Assembly: GCA_964035545.1 (NCBI GenBank)
Contig: OZ037771.1
Span: 3,895,128 to 3,959,127 of the forward strand
Direction: 5' to 3'
DNA length: 64,000 nt
DNA from: Bugula neritina
Lineage: Eukaryota > Bryozoa > Gymnolaemata > Cheilostomatida > Bugulidae
Within the stretch, counting starts at the first letter, position 1. Every line of letters begins with the position of its first letter. The notes below the pieces were generated by a model. It was not told where the DNA came from, did no database searches, and was given only the letters and a program-made list of their open reading frames with translations. Made by a program: the position numbers and the translations under genes. Below are positions 16,768-29,779 of the stretch, piece by piece.

Positions 16768-17679
16768 TTAGAAAAAAAAGTTCTTTTTCGTAACTATGAT
16801 GAGTCATTGCACATCTAATTATTATATTATATTATATTATATTATATTATATTATAATTATATTATAAATTGTGCAAAGCCTTTCTTTCATAATATGAAG
16901 TATAAAATTTTTGTTATTTTTTGTTGTTTCTAAAGTTGACATGTTGATATGGGGAGCACCCATTTAGTGAGATTGGTCTTACAATATTATGAAGCAATAT
17001 TTATGTAAAGCTTATTTGAAAAATCATATAAGATTAACAAACACTGTATAAAAAAATATTATATGTGCATTAAATGAAAAATATTATTCTGTAATAAACA
17101 ACTTTAAATTGATTGAAAGATGTTATTTAGAAGCTTATAAAAATATTTATGCTACATTGAAAACCTTCTTAAGTGGGTGGCAAAAAGAAAAGGTTTTTGT
17201 AAATCAATGTTTGTAAGGATTTGCAAAATGCCACTTTGCTTTTGAACAACTGATTTTTTTTGTGATTCTCACACAACTATTACTTGGTAAAAGGAAAACA
17301 AGACGTACGTATGGGTATTATATACCACAACACTGTATTAAATATGCATGCATATATAAATTGTATATTATGCAACTAAATAGTTTAATATATAATGTAT
17401 TAATATAATAATATATTATATATATCACATACATATGTTTCCTGTATAATGTGCTTCATAATAGTTTACACAGTTTCCTACTTTGTAGAATAAAATATAC
17501 ATTTTTTAACATTTTTATTAATTATCTGATTGTTATTTATATAATAGTAATCTTTTTTAAAGATATGGTGCATTTCTACTACTAATACTTTATACTAATA
17601 TTTTATTCTTCATTTGACATGCCAGGATTAAAGTTAACAAAAGTGATAGCTATAAATTGGCTTTAGCCGTTAATGGTGT

Positions 17680-17733
17680 GAGAGAGAATAGTGGAGTTAT
17701 TCTCTCTCATTGGACCTGCGCGAACATACTGTC
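17680..17733. promoter_or_regulatory. Two adjacent short hairpins upstream of CAPN15
   Basis: GAGAGAGAATA pairs with TATTCTCTCTC (17680-17690 with 17698-17708, 7-nt loop). CATACT pairs with AGTATG about ten bases later with a 4-nt loop. They lie at the left edge of the G+C-richer island. Function is unknown. Confidence 0.35.
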
Positions 17734-17767
17734 AAGTATGCGAGGATGCACGTGTCGCGGCACAATG

Positions 17768-17880
17768 CGTAAACAAAGTAGCTCCACCCCCGTGCAGCTT
17801 TAGCTCCACCTCCGTGCAGCTTTAGCTCCACTCCGTGCAGCTTTAGCTCCACCCCCGTGCAGATTTAGCTCCACCTTTTA
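17768..17880. repeat. 22-bp minisatellite (GTGCAGCTTTAGCTCCACC type)
   Basis: About five copies of an approximately 22-bp unit containing TTTAGCTCCACC and GTGCAG, with small length variants. They lie in the G+C-richer island about 1.3 kb before the CAPN15 start codon. Confidence 0.8.
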
Positions 17881-19175
17881 TACAGGTCGACCCAGAACTG
17901 ACCTCCAATTGTGCCGTAGCTAGTGATTTCCTGCAACAAGAGTGGCAGTAATGAGTTATAACCCGTCTTTACAGAGCTTTAGTTGAAGTTACAGTAGGTT
18001 TACCATAGAATATCAATTTAAATAATTAATCATTAATGCTTGCATAGACTTTACTGTTCACAAATACTGTTGATTGTATTATGTTTCGACATTTAATTAT
18101 TATTGTGATACTGATGAATGATAATCATTGACATTATGATTATTTAATTTTATATTTTATTCTTTATAATTATGAAAACTAATATTTTTAATTTTATAAA
18201 CGAATCATTATGATTGTGATTATTTACAGTTATAAATACAATTATTTTTTTAGCTGTTGTCTTTAACTATAATAATGATAATGGTTTATTCTTATACCTG
18301 ACACCCTTGAATTGGTTAATGTTCAACATTCAAATTTTAGTTTGTGATTATTAATCATCATTATGATCATCATATCAATATGATAATGAGTCATACTATT
18401 GCTTTTTTCAATTTACCCGTTGAGTCTCTAAAACAACTAACATCTAAGAATGAATATTAATTAATTTTGGTTTGTTGAATAATGACCAGTTGAATATTGA
18501 CTGAGCATTCAATATTGCTAATAAAAGGAGTGCATTTTATTCATTACTTGATTATAATAGCTCTAGACTTACACTTGGTCAGCTTTTGGATGTTTTAAGT
18601 TTGTATCAACCTTGTCTTTCATTTATGAATACTATAAAATAGTGGTCCTGGTGCCAAATGAATACGATAGACATTAAATATCCATACTTGCATTGATTGT
18701 GGTTTCATTTTGAATTTTCATGCAGTAAAGCCTTGAAATATATAATTCAAGACCCTGTAGAGTCAAGATTAAGATCTGACTCTATAGAAAATGATCATTC
18801 ACATAGAATTATTTCAGCTTTTAATTATGCACACAATTATTACCTAAACTTAAACTGGTAACTAATTTTCAACTCATTTAAAAATAAACTAATATATTTG
18901 GTAAACTTGGGTCTTAAGCTAATCCAACAACATTAATAACATGTGTTATCAAATTATGGATAATTAATAAGCTGATAGCATTTTCGCACGTAGTAATTGT
19001 CACACTCAGTTACAAAATCTGTACAGTTTGAATTATTGGTGTAAATGTTGATTATAAGGTTTGGAAGGGTTATATGAAACTCTACTAAGATGCATATGTC
19101 TGTAGCACACTTTACTCCTGAAAAGTGTAATTTAATTGTAGTGCTAATGTATGGTCCAGGGTGATTCTAGCTATT

Positions 19176-22100
19176 ATGGCAGCATCTCTAGGAAATGACA
19201 CTCCAACTCAGACTAATGGAGAGCTTCAATCTAAGTCATGTTCCTTTTGTAAAAGCGCAAACGGACCTTATGCTATAAAATGTCACGTTTGTGAGGAAAA
19301 TTTGCCAGACCCGAATTTTATTAACCAATCTAGATGGATGTGTGGGAAATGCACATTTAGTAACTCAGGTTGGTAGAACGTCTGAATAGGTGAATACATT
19401 TAACAAACAGAACACACGCTTTACTGCTTGCATAGAAGTGATTTTAGTTGTTCTCACTAATTTTAATTTAGCTGCGAGCCTGAAGAAATTGTCAGAATGT
19501 AAACTAATATTGAGGAAGTCACACTCAAAAGACTACATTTATTAGTTGAATTGCCAGATGTATTTTCTATCCATGTCTCAGTTTATTGGACAGGCTTTTT
19601 GTTACTGCTGATGGGGTGTTTTTCAAGGTATATTAAAATCTTCATGCAGTAATCCGTAAATAAATTTAATACAGAATTTTGGACATATCAAAACTTGTGG
19701 TTATTATATTACATAGTGTCACAGTAATTAAATAAACAAACTAAACTGATTGGAGAAAGACTAAAGTGCTTATATGTTCAGTTTATAAGCATTGACTGAC
19801 CGTTTCTGCTGATACAAGCTGTTGTAAATACTGGAAGAGTATCTTATTTAGTTCTACTATAGATGAGAGTACAGCCTGTGAGATGTGTAGCACCCTAAGG
19901 AATCCTGACAAGTCAAAGGATAGTAAAGCTAAACCAAAGCCTCCTAGACCTCCGCCTCCACGCATTTCCTCTTCGAGTCAAGGTGACTCAATTACTGAGC
20001 AAACGTCAACAAATCTCAGGTACATGTCAATGGTTATAGCCTTAGAACCTGAATGTGTGTTTCAAGTCTGCTGCAATTTCTTAGTTTATTGGAAAATGTT
20101 TACACACGTGAATAGTGTTCTTCTTCTAGGAAGGGGTTCAACAGACAGAATAGCTCATTATTACATTACAACAGATCTAAGCACGAAGAAAGACTTTCTC
20201 TTAAAGTAGAGGATGTGCTGAAGTTTTGTGCTGAGGTAATGCTTCGCTAAAATCGGTCACTTTGTCGGACATTCTGTGCTTCACCCCTTGTCAGCTGAAT
20301 AAAGCGCCTTGTAGAAAGTGTAGAAGCTGGCTGCGTAGCCCTCTACTGAGTAGTTCTAGTGTGAATTTCTTCGGAAGCTACTTGTGTGTTTCACGTAATA
20401 AATAACTGCAATGTTTTGAAAGCATATAAAAACTCAAATTTTTCAGGTGCAAAAATTTCATTTACTGTGTTGTTTTTGCATTACCTTTTACTCCTTCACT
20501 ATGCGGATAGACTAATAATAGCACGGTAATAAATTATTACTCCCTACGAATTTCAGGCAAACACTAAGTTTGAAGACACGGAGTTTCCTCCTCTGAGCAC
20601 GTCCCTGTATACCGAGCCGGAGCAGCACCCACCCCCAACTATGGGTGACACTAGAATTGTAGCCTGGCTACGGCCACCTGATCTGAGAGTTGACAGCAGA
20701 GACAAACACCTCAGGTGGTGTCTCTTTAATAACCCCAGGTCCACCGACATCGTGCAGGGCATTCTGGGTAACTGTTGGTGAGAAGCTTACACTAACTTAC
20801 ATAGCATGTGATGTATTTACATGTAAATACATTGTAGTTTATAAGACACAACTAGTATTGACAGTTGATAGCATTTCTTAGATAGTTTGGGCATGTAGAT
20901 CTTTTCTTTTATAATCAATTCCATTGAAGTGACATGTTGTGTCACTTGTTTGAAGGTTTGCGAGTGCACTGAGTGTGCTAGCGGAGAACAGCAGTTTGTT
21001 AGAGAGAATATTTGTGAGTAAAATATGCAGTTCCCTCGGTGTCTACGCTATGAGGTTGTGTAAGGACGGGCAGTGGGTTGACGTGCTCGTAGATGATCAG
21101 TTTCCGTGTTTGCGTGATAGCTCACTCGCTTTCTGCAAGGTGAGTCTGTAGTTGATGTGTTTTAGCTCTAGAACATTGCTCAATCGCCATTTTAAGGCCA
21201 AATTTTGATACCTGTATGTTGTTTGCTCATTTGATTCATTGTAGTTCAAGGTCTTCTATAGGTCACACTTGTGTAATTGGGGCGCTTGGGATTTGCCCAA
21301 TCTATTGAGCATAGATAAATGTGCATCAAACATCAACTATATAATCTAGAGAGAACTGCGTTTAGGAAATTGACTCATTTTATAGAGTGTTTTTGTGGTG
21401 TGCAAAACTTTATTTTTGTTAAAACCAGTGGATTCCAAGCTTTTTAATAGTAAAATGAACTGCTAGATGTCAAAATACTTCACAGCATTATTGAGTAATA
21501 AATGGAATATTTTTTACAAACTTGTCCTCTATTATATGTATAGCAATACCACCAATAGACGGGTCCATGTTGCTACATGCTCTAATATTTCTGTTAGTAT
21601 TTCTGAGTATTTCTAGAATGTTCCATAGGCAAAGAGGAAGCAATTATGGGTGCCGCTGATCGAGAAGGCGTTGGCCAAGCTATATGGAAGTTACGGGGCT
21701 CTTACGTCTGGTACCACACAGGAGGGTCTGGCTATACTCACAGGCTTTTCCTGCGAATCATACGACTTTGAAACTCTGGGTTAGTTTGTTGTTACTGTGA
21801 CTATTAGTTTATATACTGGTACTATTGTGACTATGAGTTTATATACTGGTACTATTGTGACTATGAGTTTATATACTGGTACTATTGTGACTATGAGTTT
21901 ATATACTGGTACTATTGTGACTATGAGTTTATACACTGGTACTATTGTGACTATGAGTTTATATACTGGTACTATTGTGACTATGAGTTTATATACCGGT
22001 ACCATTGTGACTATGAGTTTATATACCCGTACTATTGTGACTATGAATTAGTTTTCTTGCAGTTCTGTGACTATGGGTTAGTTTTTTGTGCTACTGCAGT

Positions 22101-25100
22101 GTATATAGTACAGTGTGTATATAGTACAGTGTGTATATAGTACAGTGTGTATATAGTACAGTGTGTATATAGTACAGTGTGTATATAGTACAGTGTGTAT
22201 ATAGTACAGTGTGTATTTAGTACAGTGTGTATTTAGTACAGTCTGTATGTAGTACAAAATATCTAGTACAGAGTGTTTAGTACAGAGTATCTAGTACGGA
22301 GTATACAGTACAGAGTATCTAGTACAGAGTATCTAGTACAGAGTATAAAGTACAGAGTATCTAGTACAGTGTACAGAACTGCATGTTAATCAGAACCTTC
22401 AAGTCTTACGGTTTCTAAAGATAGTAGGTGTTGGGAGGCTAAGAATATTCTGAAGAGCAATAAATTGTTACTATCTTATGATTATTACTTGTTAAAACCT
22501 TGCTGAAAGCTGAAGCACTGTTCCCTTTGGAGATGACGTATTACTGTACCTAGAAAGGTCTCTCTCTTATTGTAGAGATGTCTGAAGCTCTTAGTGAGGA
22601 ACACGACTTGTTATGGGCCCGACTGCTAAGTTCGGTGGAATCTGGACTACTCATGGGCTGTTCGTGTGGAAGAAGGTCCATAGCTGAGGAGGAATTCTCA
22701 AGGGTGGGACTAGTCAGTAACCACGCCTACTCTATTCTGGACGTCAAGCTTGTACAAGGTGAAAGGTAGGTGTGAAATCATAGGGTTTCGGCTCGGTAAA
22801 TGTAGAGTTTAGATCATCAGCTGCTATTGCTTTTAAGTAATGAGATTTGCTTTATATTTAATTAAATCATTTAACAAATTTAAAAGACGTGTGGATTTTA
22901 TAATATTAATTGTATTATATGGCGCATAAAATATTTTGAAATTGGTTTTTCAACGCAATGTTGTAAGATGACGTTCGGTGTCCTCACTAAAGCTTTAAGT
23001 TGTATTTATGTCACAATATTTCTCAGGGACAGTGCGTTTATCATAAAACCTTTCTAAATTTTGGAGAATGTAATTTGTTTCAAAAGCTTATTTAAGTCAT
23101 AAAATAATGGAGAAATTTACATCATCGCTGCACAAAATATTAGTTTATTATATATATTATATATAAATGGTTTTCACAAGCATATAGGACAAAGTCGGTT
23201 GACATTATCAAGATTCAGAGGTTAAGCCTGTCTGTGTAATACTTATTTGCTCTGTTAACTTTCTTTGATACGCTCTATAACTTCCTATGCCTCACCATCT
23301 CTCACACGACGTGCACACAGGTTGATACGCCTGCGCAACACCTGGGGCAAGTTCTCCTGGACCGGTAACTGGTGTGAGTATTCAGAGTGCTGGAATCTTG
23401 TACCTGAGAGTGAGAGGAACAAACTGATGACCAAAGGGGCAGCAGACGGTCTATTCTGGATGAGCTTCACTGATTGGCTGAAGTAAGTTTCCTGTTCAGT
23501 GATCGTAATCCAAACTGTTTAAAAGAAGCGTAAATGTATTAGTCTCTTAAACCTTCTAATTTATAATTTGTGATTCTTTCAGGTCAAAGTGTCTGGTCTT
23601 ATTTCTCTTTGAGAGTATTTTTTTGGTAAAAGGTATTTTAAATCAATAGTTGTATTTATAAAAGTGTGCTTACAGTTAATGACATACTAATATTATAGCT
23701 TAGAACCTGTAGACTAGTAACTAGGTTGATCCATGTGCTATGTGTGTATATCGGGTGACAGCTGTTACAAGACACAATCTCCATATTCTGCAGGTATTTC
23801 AATGCTGTTTACATCTGCTTTGTGCGAGAAGGATGGCATGAAACACGAGTGAGAGGAATATTTCCAAATGGTCACTCAGAGAAGCTGACCGTCTCACGTC
23901 TCGCTATCTTTGACCGATCTGAAGTGGATCTTAGTTTACACCAGCAGTCCAGCAGGTGACACATTCATTATGAGCATCATGTCCGCGTCATCATATTTAT
24001 GTTTATGTTTCCTCGCTTCAAATTGAAAATGGAAGTTGCCCCCTCTGACTGTAATGTGCCGTGTGTGGCGCCAGCAGGATATTCTACAAATCCATTTATG
24101 GTTTTTTGTGTAAATTTAACATCTGTTTATTTCTTTATTTAGCAATTTTTTATTATACTAGATGAATTTATCTGTTTCCTTTGAACACATTTCGTGATAT
24201 TTCTCACCTACTAGAACTTGTGACAATATTTCAGAGGGCACAAGACCCGGGATATCGTAGACCTCTTACTACTAGTGTTTGATGATCAGTGGAGGCTAGT
24301 CGCTCATAGCAACAGGAAGTTACGTAATCACGTGACGTGTTCCACAATACTGGAACCCGGCTACTATACCGTATACTGTTTGTCCTTCACTCAATGGCAA
24401 GTGAAAAGTAAGTCACCATTTCTAAGCGTAGTAAGTTTTCATTCAGGCTTCAATGGTCGAATACTGAAGTCAGTAAAAGGAAACTGCAAAGATTTCATTT
24501 AGAAATTCTGGCATCTTGAGTTGGCAGCTATATAATTGGCAGCTATGTAGTCACTTTGAAGTTTACTAAGTTGTAGAACATCAACAACATTTGACTGTAG
24601 TAATGGGTTTAGTGTTGAATTATATCTGATAATTATATTCGCAATCAGGGAATTCATTTTGTAATATAATATAGTAGAGTAGAAAAAATATTGTACTAGT
24701 TTAATTTTTTTTCTAATTATTCCTTAAAAGCATTGCATTTCCAACATATTAACAAACTATTTGCTCAAAATATTTTTTCGTTTTCTGCAAACTTATTTCC
24801 AAATTTTATTGTTCTTTTTCCAGTAAAAGTGAGTATTTTATCTTCTTTCCTACTAAATTGATTTTGGCTTCTGCTTGTCAATATTTACTTGCTAAAAATT
24901 AGCTTTCTGTAATCAATCCGATCATTAAGTCTGATTGCATCCAATCATATTGTGTTTCATAATCACAGAGCCAATAGAATACACTCTGGCATGTCACTCT
25001 CACCATGCCATCTACATGGAAGATATCGATCTGCCTGTTGAAAGTATAGCCATGGCCCTCATTCAGTTTGCCCTTAAGAAGGGGGTTCCTGCAATGGTAT

Positions 25101-26124
25101 GCTCTTGCATCTTACAGCTACTAACTGAAATGTTTCTTAAGCTATTTCTAAATGATGACATATTTATGCAGTTCTCACTGCAACATCTTAGCTTTCTCTA
25201 TACTATGATCGGTTTTTAATTTTTTTTCTGTTATTTGGAGTCTGGAAATTATAATTTAATGTTTAAACTTCTGTCTTTTTTACACCTCACTGTAGATGTG
25301 GATCAGTAATCTATATTTATTGAAGTTGTCATCTCCACCTTCTAATGCTATGTATTTTACTACTAAAATACTAATATAATGCTGAATGATTTAGAGTTGT
25401 CCTCTCCTATGCTAGTCCAGTATCATATACCTTACAGTGTGACTCCCTCGGCTCTATGTATACCTATACTCTGAACAAAGGCTGGTCAGGTCAGCTGACT
25501 CTCGCTGTCAACAACAACCCCGTAAACTTTCTGCACATCAAATCCGACCTCGCCCAGTCTGTGAATCTAGTCAGTACTAGGGGCGTCTCCACTATTGATG
25601 TTATCCCCCCTCGCCACAGGTAGGTTGGTCTAGCATAGTGTCACAAATACGACTGTTGTTTGTGTTATGAATTAGTATGTAATTACCTGGCTAAGGTTAA
25701 ATTCAAAACTCAATTTAGTGAGTGCAGTTTTTTTATTTATTTAAAAGGGTGAGTTTCGTTTAGTATTTATGTTGGCAAATTTAGTTTATTGTATCTTCAG
25801 TTGCTTTTGAACACAATCATGTTGATTAGACTATAACCACGTGTTTCTGCACTATTATTATGTCGGTAAGAGCAGAGGCAGTCCTGTGTCAGAGTGCCAC
25901 AGGATGTTATAATGATGAAGTGTCTGCTTGTGTCTTGTAGACAAATAATAAACATATCTACTCAACTGGAGATCACAGCTTCTTATTCACTGAGGTGTAA
26001 ACAGTCATTCCTCAGTAGCCATATACCACAGCCTGGTAGGTGGGGTGCTAGCTCCACCCATACTCCTAACATCACACCTCTTACTAAGTCTATACATAGC
26101 CCTATTCCTTCTCATTACTTCTAA
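19176..26124 (+). CDS. CAPN15: Calpain-15 (SOL family) cysteine protease, compact form
   Basis: Thirteen exons: 19176-19368, 19863-20019, 20130-20235, 20557-20777, 20956-21139, 21629-21779, 22576-22765, 23321-23482, 23794-23955, 24235-24407, 24969-25096, 25438-25619, 25941-26124; 730 aa. Two RanBP2-type zinc fingers open the protein (C22/C25/C36/C39 and W54, C56/C59/C70/C73; the second is split by intron 1). The catalytic triad is complete: C225 in [10 protein letters not shown]387 in SNHAYSI, N407 in [11 protein letters not shown]. The last seven exons or so match the SOL-homology C-terminal region, ending with a segment starting [11 protein letters not shown]. The family is a calcium-dependent intracellular protease. 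The protein is shorter than human CAPN15 (about 1,086 aa, more zinc fingers). Upstream zinc-finger exons could be missing, but the exon with ATG 19176 looks initial. The extreme C-terminus could be shortened by an alternative splice at CCTG/GTAGGT. Confidence 0.9.
21790..22055. repeat. 30-bp minisatellite in CAPN15 intron 6
   Basis: About 8.5 copies of a 30-bp unit containing TGACTATGAGTTTATATAC. The unit length is a multiple of three, so both strands stay open and give spurious repeat peptides. It begins soon after the exon 6 donor at 21779. Confidence 0.9.
22098..22376. repeat. 16-bp minisatellite decaying into shorter units
   Basis: About ten copies of TAGTACAGTGTGTATA followed by degenerate AGTACAGAGTATCT units, in CAPN15 intron 6, directly after the 30-bp array. 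Confidence 0.85.
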
Positions 26125-26668
26125 TAGTAATCGCTGGGGTGCTGAATCCACCCTTATTCTTCACATGGCATCTCCATGTATAGCCCTATTTTTCTTTCTA
26201 CTTTACAATGTATTTTTGTTAGTGCTATAAATTATCTACTCCTGCATAATTTTAATACGGTGTTTGATACTGTAATGTATTTTTCTGCTGATAGAAAACT
26301 ATCAAAGTTTTTGGCACATGGGTGCGTTAGACAAAACATAATAAATGGAAGTTACTTATAATGTGGTTACAAGCAATTTATATTTAGTTTTTTACATTAT
26401 AATATTTTTTTCTTTTGTTGTCAACTGAAGATCATGAATGTGATGATATTAAATAGTGATATTTTCAAAATTGAGTCTTTTGTTTAGTCTTCCATCAGCA
26501 AAATATAATATTTAAAATTCATTATATGTTATTCATTTTTAATGTTATATTAATGTATATTTTATATAAGCTCGAGAAACATGACAACAAAATTTATTTT
26601 CAGCTTTTATAGCTGGCATTTCAGAAGAGAATTGTCATTAGACGTCTATGCAAATGTCTATTTTGTTC

Positions 26669-26674
26669 AATAAA
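26669..26674 (+). terminator. Poly(A) signal candidate for CAPN15
   Basis: AATAAA about 545 bases after the CAPN15 stop codon. It lies five bases beyond the stop codon (26679) of the opposing minus-strand gene, so the two transcripts would overlap at their 3' ends. Confidence 0.45.
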
Positions 26675-26678
26675 ACTT

Positions 26679-27338
26679 TTATAAGCTCGTTGTGTCTTGC
26701 TTTTCGCCTTCGGTTATGTAAGTCATATTCACTTCTCCAATATTGCTTTTGTCTTCATTGAACAGCAAATCCTATAAACATATATTAATAATAATATTCC
26801 ACAGTAGCAAGGTTTCTATTAGCTCACTAATGAGTTTATTTGATGTTCATAATGTTCTGTGAAGACATCAAGTATGATTTTTTTGCTCTAGTTTGCCCTC
26901 AAACATTCTGAGAAGTCTTCATAATGGCGAATACTATGAACCAATATTATTTTGCATCTTTATATTATTGTACTTTATGTAAAGCAACTTCAATGTAATG
27001 TTTGTAATTTATAAAATATTCACTGATAAATGTAAAACCACAAGTAAGTGGTAGTTTAAGTGCAACTTGGACTAAGCAGCTCTGTTATTGCTATAATATT
27101 AAACTCTTTCAAATACAAACGGTCACTATATAGTTATGACAAGACAATGCATGAGAAAAAATTTTAGGTGTTGTAATGTGCTTACCGCTGGTGTCTCTGG
27201 TATAGGAATTCTATACATTATGACTGTATTTATTAAGAAGACAAGAATCATCACTGATGGGTAAACTATGTTGACCCACATTGGCCAATAAGAACTGTCA
27301 CCAGAATGCAATATCTCCGTAGTCGTAGAGTTATCCAT
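26679..27338 (-). CDS. Unrecognised 81-aa single-pass membrane protein
   Basis: Two coding exons: 27338-27186 and 26771-26679. They join in phase 0 at GT-AG sites (..PETPA / DLLFNED..). The protein starts MDNSTTTEIL with a short polar N-terminus and an N-glycosylation sequon (NST). It has one hydrophobic segment at about residues 22-42 (VNIVYPSVMILVFLI), then a polar acidic tail with a second sequon (NMT), ending DTTSL. No signal peptide is seen. An acceptor seven bases before the ATG (27345) shows that a 5' non-coding exon exists; a donor at 27736 (ATAAAG/GTGAGT) is the best candidate. AATAAA on the minus strand lies near 26594-26599. I do not recognise the family. Splice consistency and codon content argue that it is real, but the evidence is one small gene model. 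Confidence 0.55.
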
Positions 27339-27511
27339 CCTTTGTCTGGAAATATCAAGAATATGCAGTACATGTATATCGTTCTCTATTGTAATACATA
27401 TAAGCACAAACAGTAAATAAAAAATATACAGCCAGTAAAAATAAAATGTCCAATTGTATAGATGTTGGAGAAAATTCATACTACAATGTGGAGTGTTATA
27501 GTTATTAGACT

Positions 27512-27525
27512 TGCACACGCACACG

Positions 27526-27557
<32 letters not shown>

Positions 27558-27582
27558 CACACACGCACATACACACACATTC
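27512..27582. repeat. (CA)n microsatellite
   Basis: Interrupted ACACAC/CACGCA tract in the presumed 5' intron of the small minus-strand membrane-protein gene. The CVCVC reading frame across it is an artefact. Confidence 0.9.
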
Positions 27583-27739
27583 TATATATCATGTACATGA
27601 GAAGCTAGAACGTTGATCATCAGTTGAACATAGTTACCATGCATTTACAACTCTTCTGTGATAGGCAGTAAGTCTAGTCATAAACTCATACATAAACCGG
27701 CATCTACTTCTATTCTCACATATTTGCTTACTCACCTTT

Positions 27740-29779
27740 ATAGTTGTCCGAAGTAGTCAGTATGTGTATATACAGTGTATATTTATTCACTATGATGTGC
27801 TTGCCAACTACAGCACATACTGTCAACTGCAGGAAAACTATATCATGATTATACAGAGGTGAACAGGCCGTATCTTAAAAGTAAATAGAAAGATAAGATA
27901 ATTGGTGTATTTTGCTGTAATAGAATAATTATCACTATTACCAACTGCTGATAAATTGAGGTGCTGATCATAAACTGTTTTTTTTTGTGACATCAGACAT
28001 TGTCAGATTGTGATGGCGTATTTGACACTAATTAAAGCTGTTTATAATTAAAACTAAACTTTCATTTCAGAACTATAGAATAGGTGAAAACCATGTATAG
28101 CATCTGTTAAATAAGTATGAATATTGTAGCTGAGGCAGCTTTCCTTTGAGTTGACCACAAGCTGGTCTAGATATCGTTCTAGCATAAGCATTGAGGTGGT
28201 ATGGATGTATGCAAATTTTACAGAAAATATGGTTTTAGATTTACAGGACATGTTTTTATTTACACTTGTTGAAATAATTTTCTCTCAGTTTATTACCTAC
28301 AGTACGATTCATTCCTGTATAAAATTGTGAACATGTTTGAAAACTCACACTTTATATAAAAAAAACTGCTTAAATAATTAAGTATGTATATCGGCAATTT
28401 AAAATATGCTGCTCGTTACATAACGTGTGATACAGTTAAATGCTAGATAACTATAAAGGCATCAAGTAATTGGAAATGGTAAATCAACAGGCTTTTAGAG
28501 GAATAAGTGTATTATATACAAACTCTGTAAGAAAGTCGACCTTCAAGCTTTGGAAACTGATCTTTGCAGTTACTTAACAAACATACCAAACTATATTGTG
28601 TGTGTGTGTGTGCGTGCGTGAGTGTGTGTGCGTGTGTGTGTAATATTGTTAGAATTGCACTCAATTGTGTGGGTGTGATATTCAAATGAGAAATTCATTG
28701 ACTAAGTTAAAAAAAGTATCTAATATGCATATATAGTAATGGTCTACTGTACATATATGATCAAGCAATAGAAGCTGTATGTATATTTTCTTAGTGTTTT
28801 AATCTCTTTTCATAGTAAAATGAGCAGCGTGATCATTTAGTTAATCATATCAAGCAATAACAAAAAGGGGAATTTATTTTCAATAGATATATTTTTGCAA
28901 TATTTTTGTAATAACAGAAAATTTAGCATTTAACTTTAAGCGCATTATGATAATATATTATTTGATCAAAGAACTACTACAGTAAGACAGGAAGAAAGTA
29001 TGATTTAAATATTATAATAGTAAATATGAAACAATAAAGTCATGTGACATGCAACATATGGTCGACACATTTGGACAATAATCATACAGCATGTTGAAAT
29101 GTTTTAGAAATGCCAGTAACTGAAGTGTTGGCCTTCTAAGAATTGGTTTCATATATGCAAACGTGTCCACCCTTTAGATTTCTTTGCCAGGAGTACAGAA
29201 GCAAATGCTTAAGAGTAGGAATGGAAAGCGGAAAATGCGAAGCACACACTAGAGTATGTATGACTGCTTTTCTCATCTTCGGCATTTGGAGTCACTTTAT
29301 TTATAAATTTAACTCTTTGCAATGAGTATTCCTACAAAACAATGCAATGAAACATCATAATATACAAGGACATATTGTAGCTAGCAACACGTATGCTATG
29401 TTCATTATAACTTTTGTCAATCCAGCGTTTGATATACTGGTGTAATCTATTACCTATACTTTTGACATCTAATAGATATGTGCTTACATATAAACACAAT
29501 ATTGTAATACAGACTATTCTAAGGTATTGCAGTGTTATCTAAATGCATGCAGATATTGAAAGTTTTTCACAGTTAGCCCACCATAGCAAAATTAGTAGTG
29601 AATTAACTTTAGCAAGATGTTTAGTAACTTTGATGCTAATTTTTAACGAAAATAATTATTTTTTACAGTAACTTTCACTCTATGATAGTTCTCTTTTAGC
29701 TTACAATTGCGCCAACTAGAATATACAACATAATTTTATGTTTAAAACCAACTTACGTGTGTCCAATATGTGACTAGAT
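27740..29779. other. Region without a supported gene
   Basis: It contains a possible 5' non-coding exon of the small minus-strand gene ending at 27736, a (GT)n tract at about 28598-28640, and the presumed 3' UTR of the following minus-strand gene (AATAAA on minus at 29296-29301). The open frames here are short and show no family features. Confidence 0.45.

Larger units (their letters stand above)
16768..19175. other. Spacer and probable CAPN15 upstream region
   Basis: No coding exon recognised. It holds ATTAT repeats (about 16818-16862), a G+C-richer island at about 17690-17900 with two hairpins and a minisatellite, then ordinary A+T-rich sequence. The island may be the promoter or 5' UTR region of the calpain gene. 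That is inference only. Confidence 0.45.

Noticed and set aside
21781-22051. Repeat-protein open frames on both strands
   Set aside because: They arise from a 30-bp intronic minisatellite whose unit is divisible by three; no splice or start context.
27126-27578. 150-aa protein with a Cys-Val-rich start
   Set aside because: The start is a translated CA microsatellite, and the frame runs through an acceptor (27345) and a donor (27185). Only the exon 27338-27186 is accepted.
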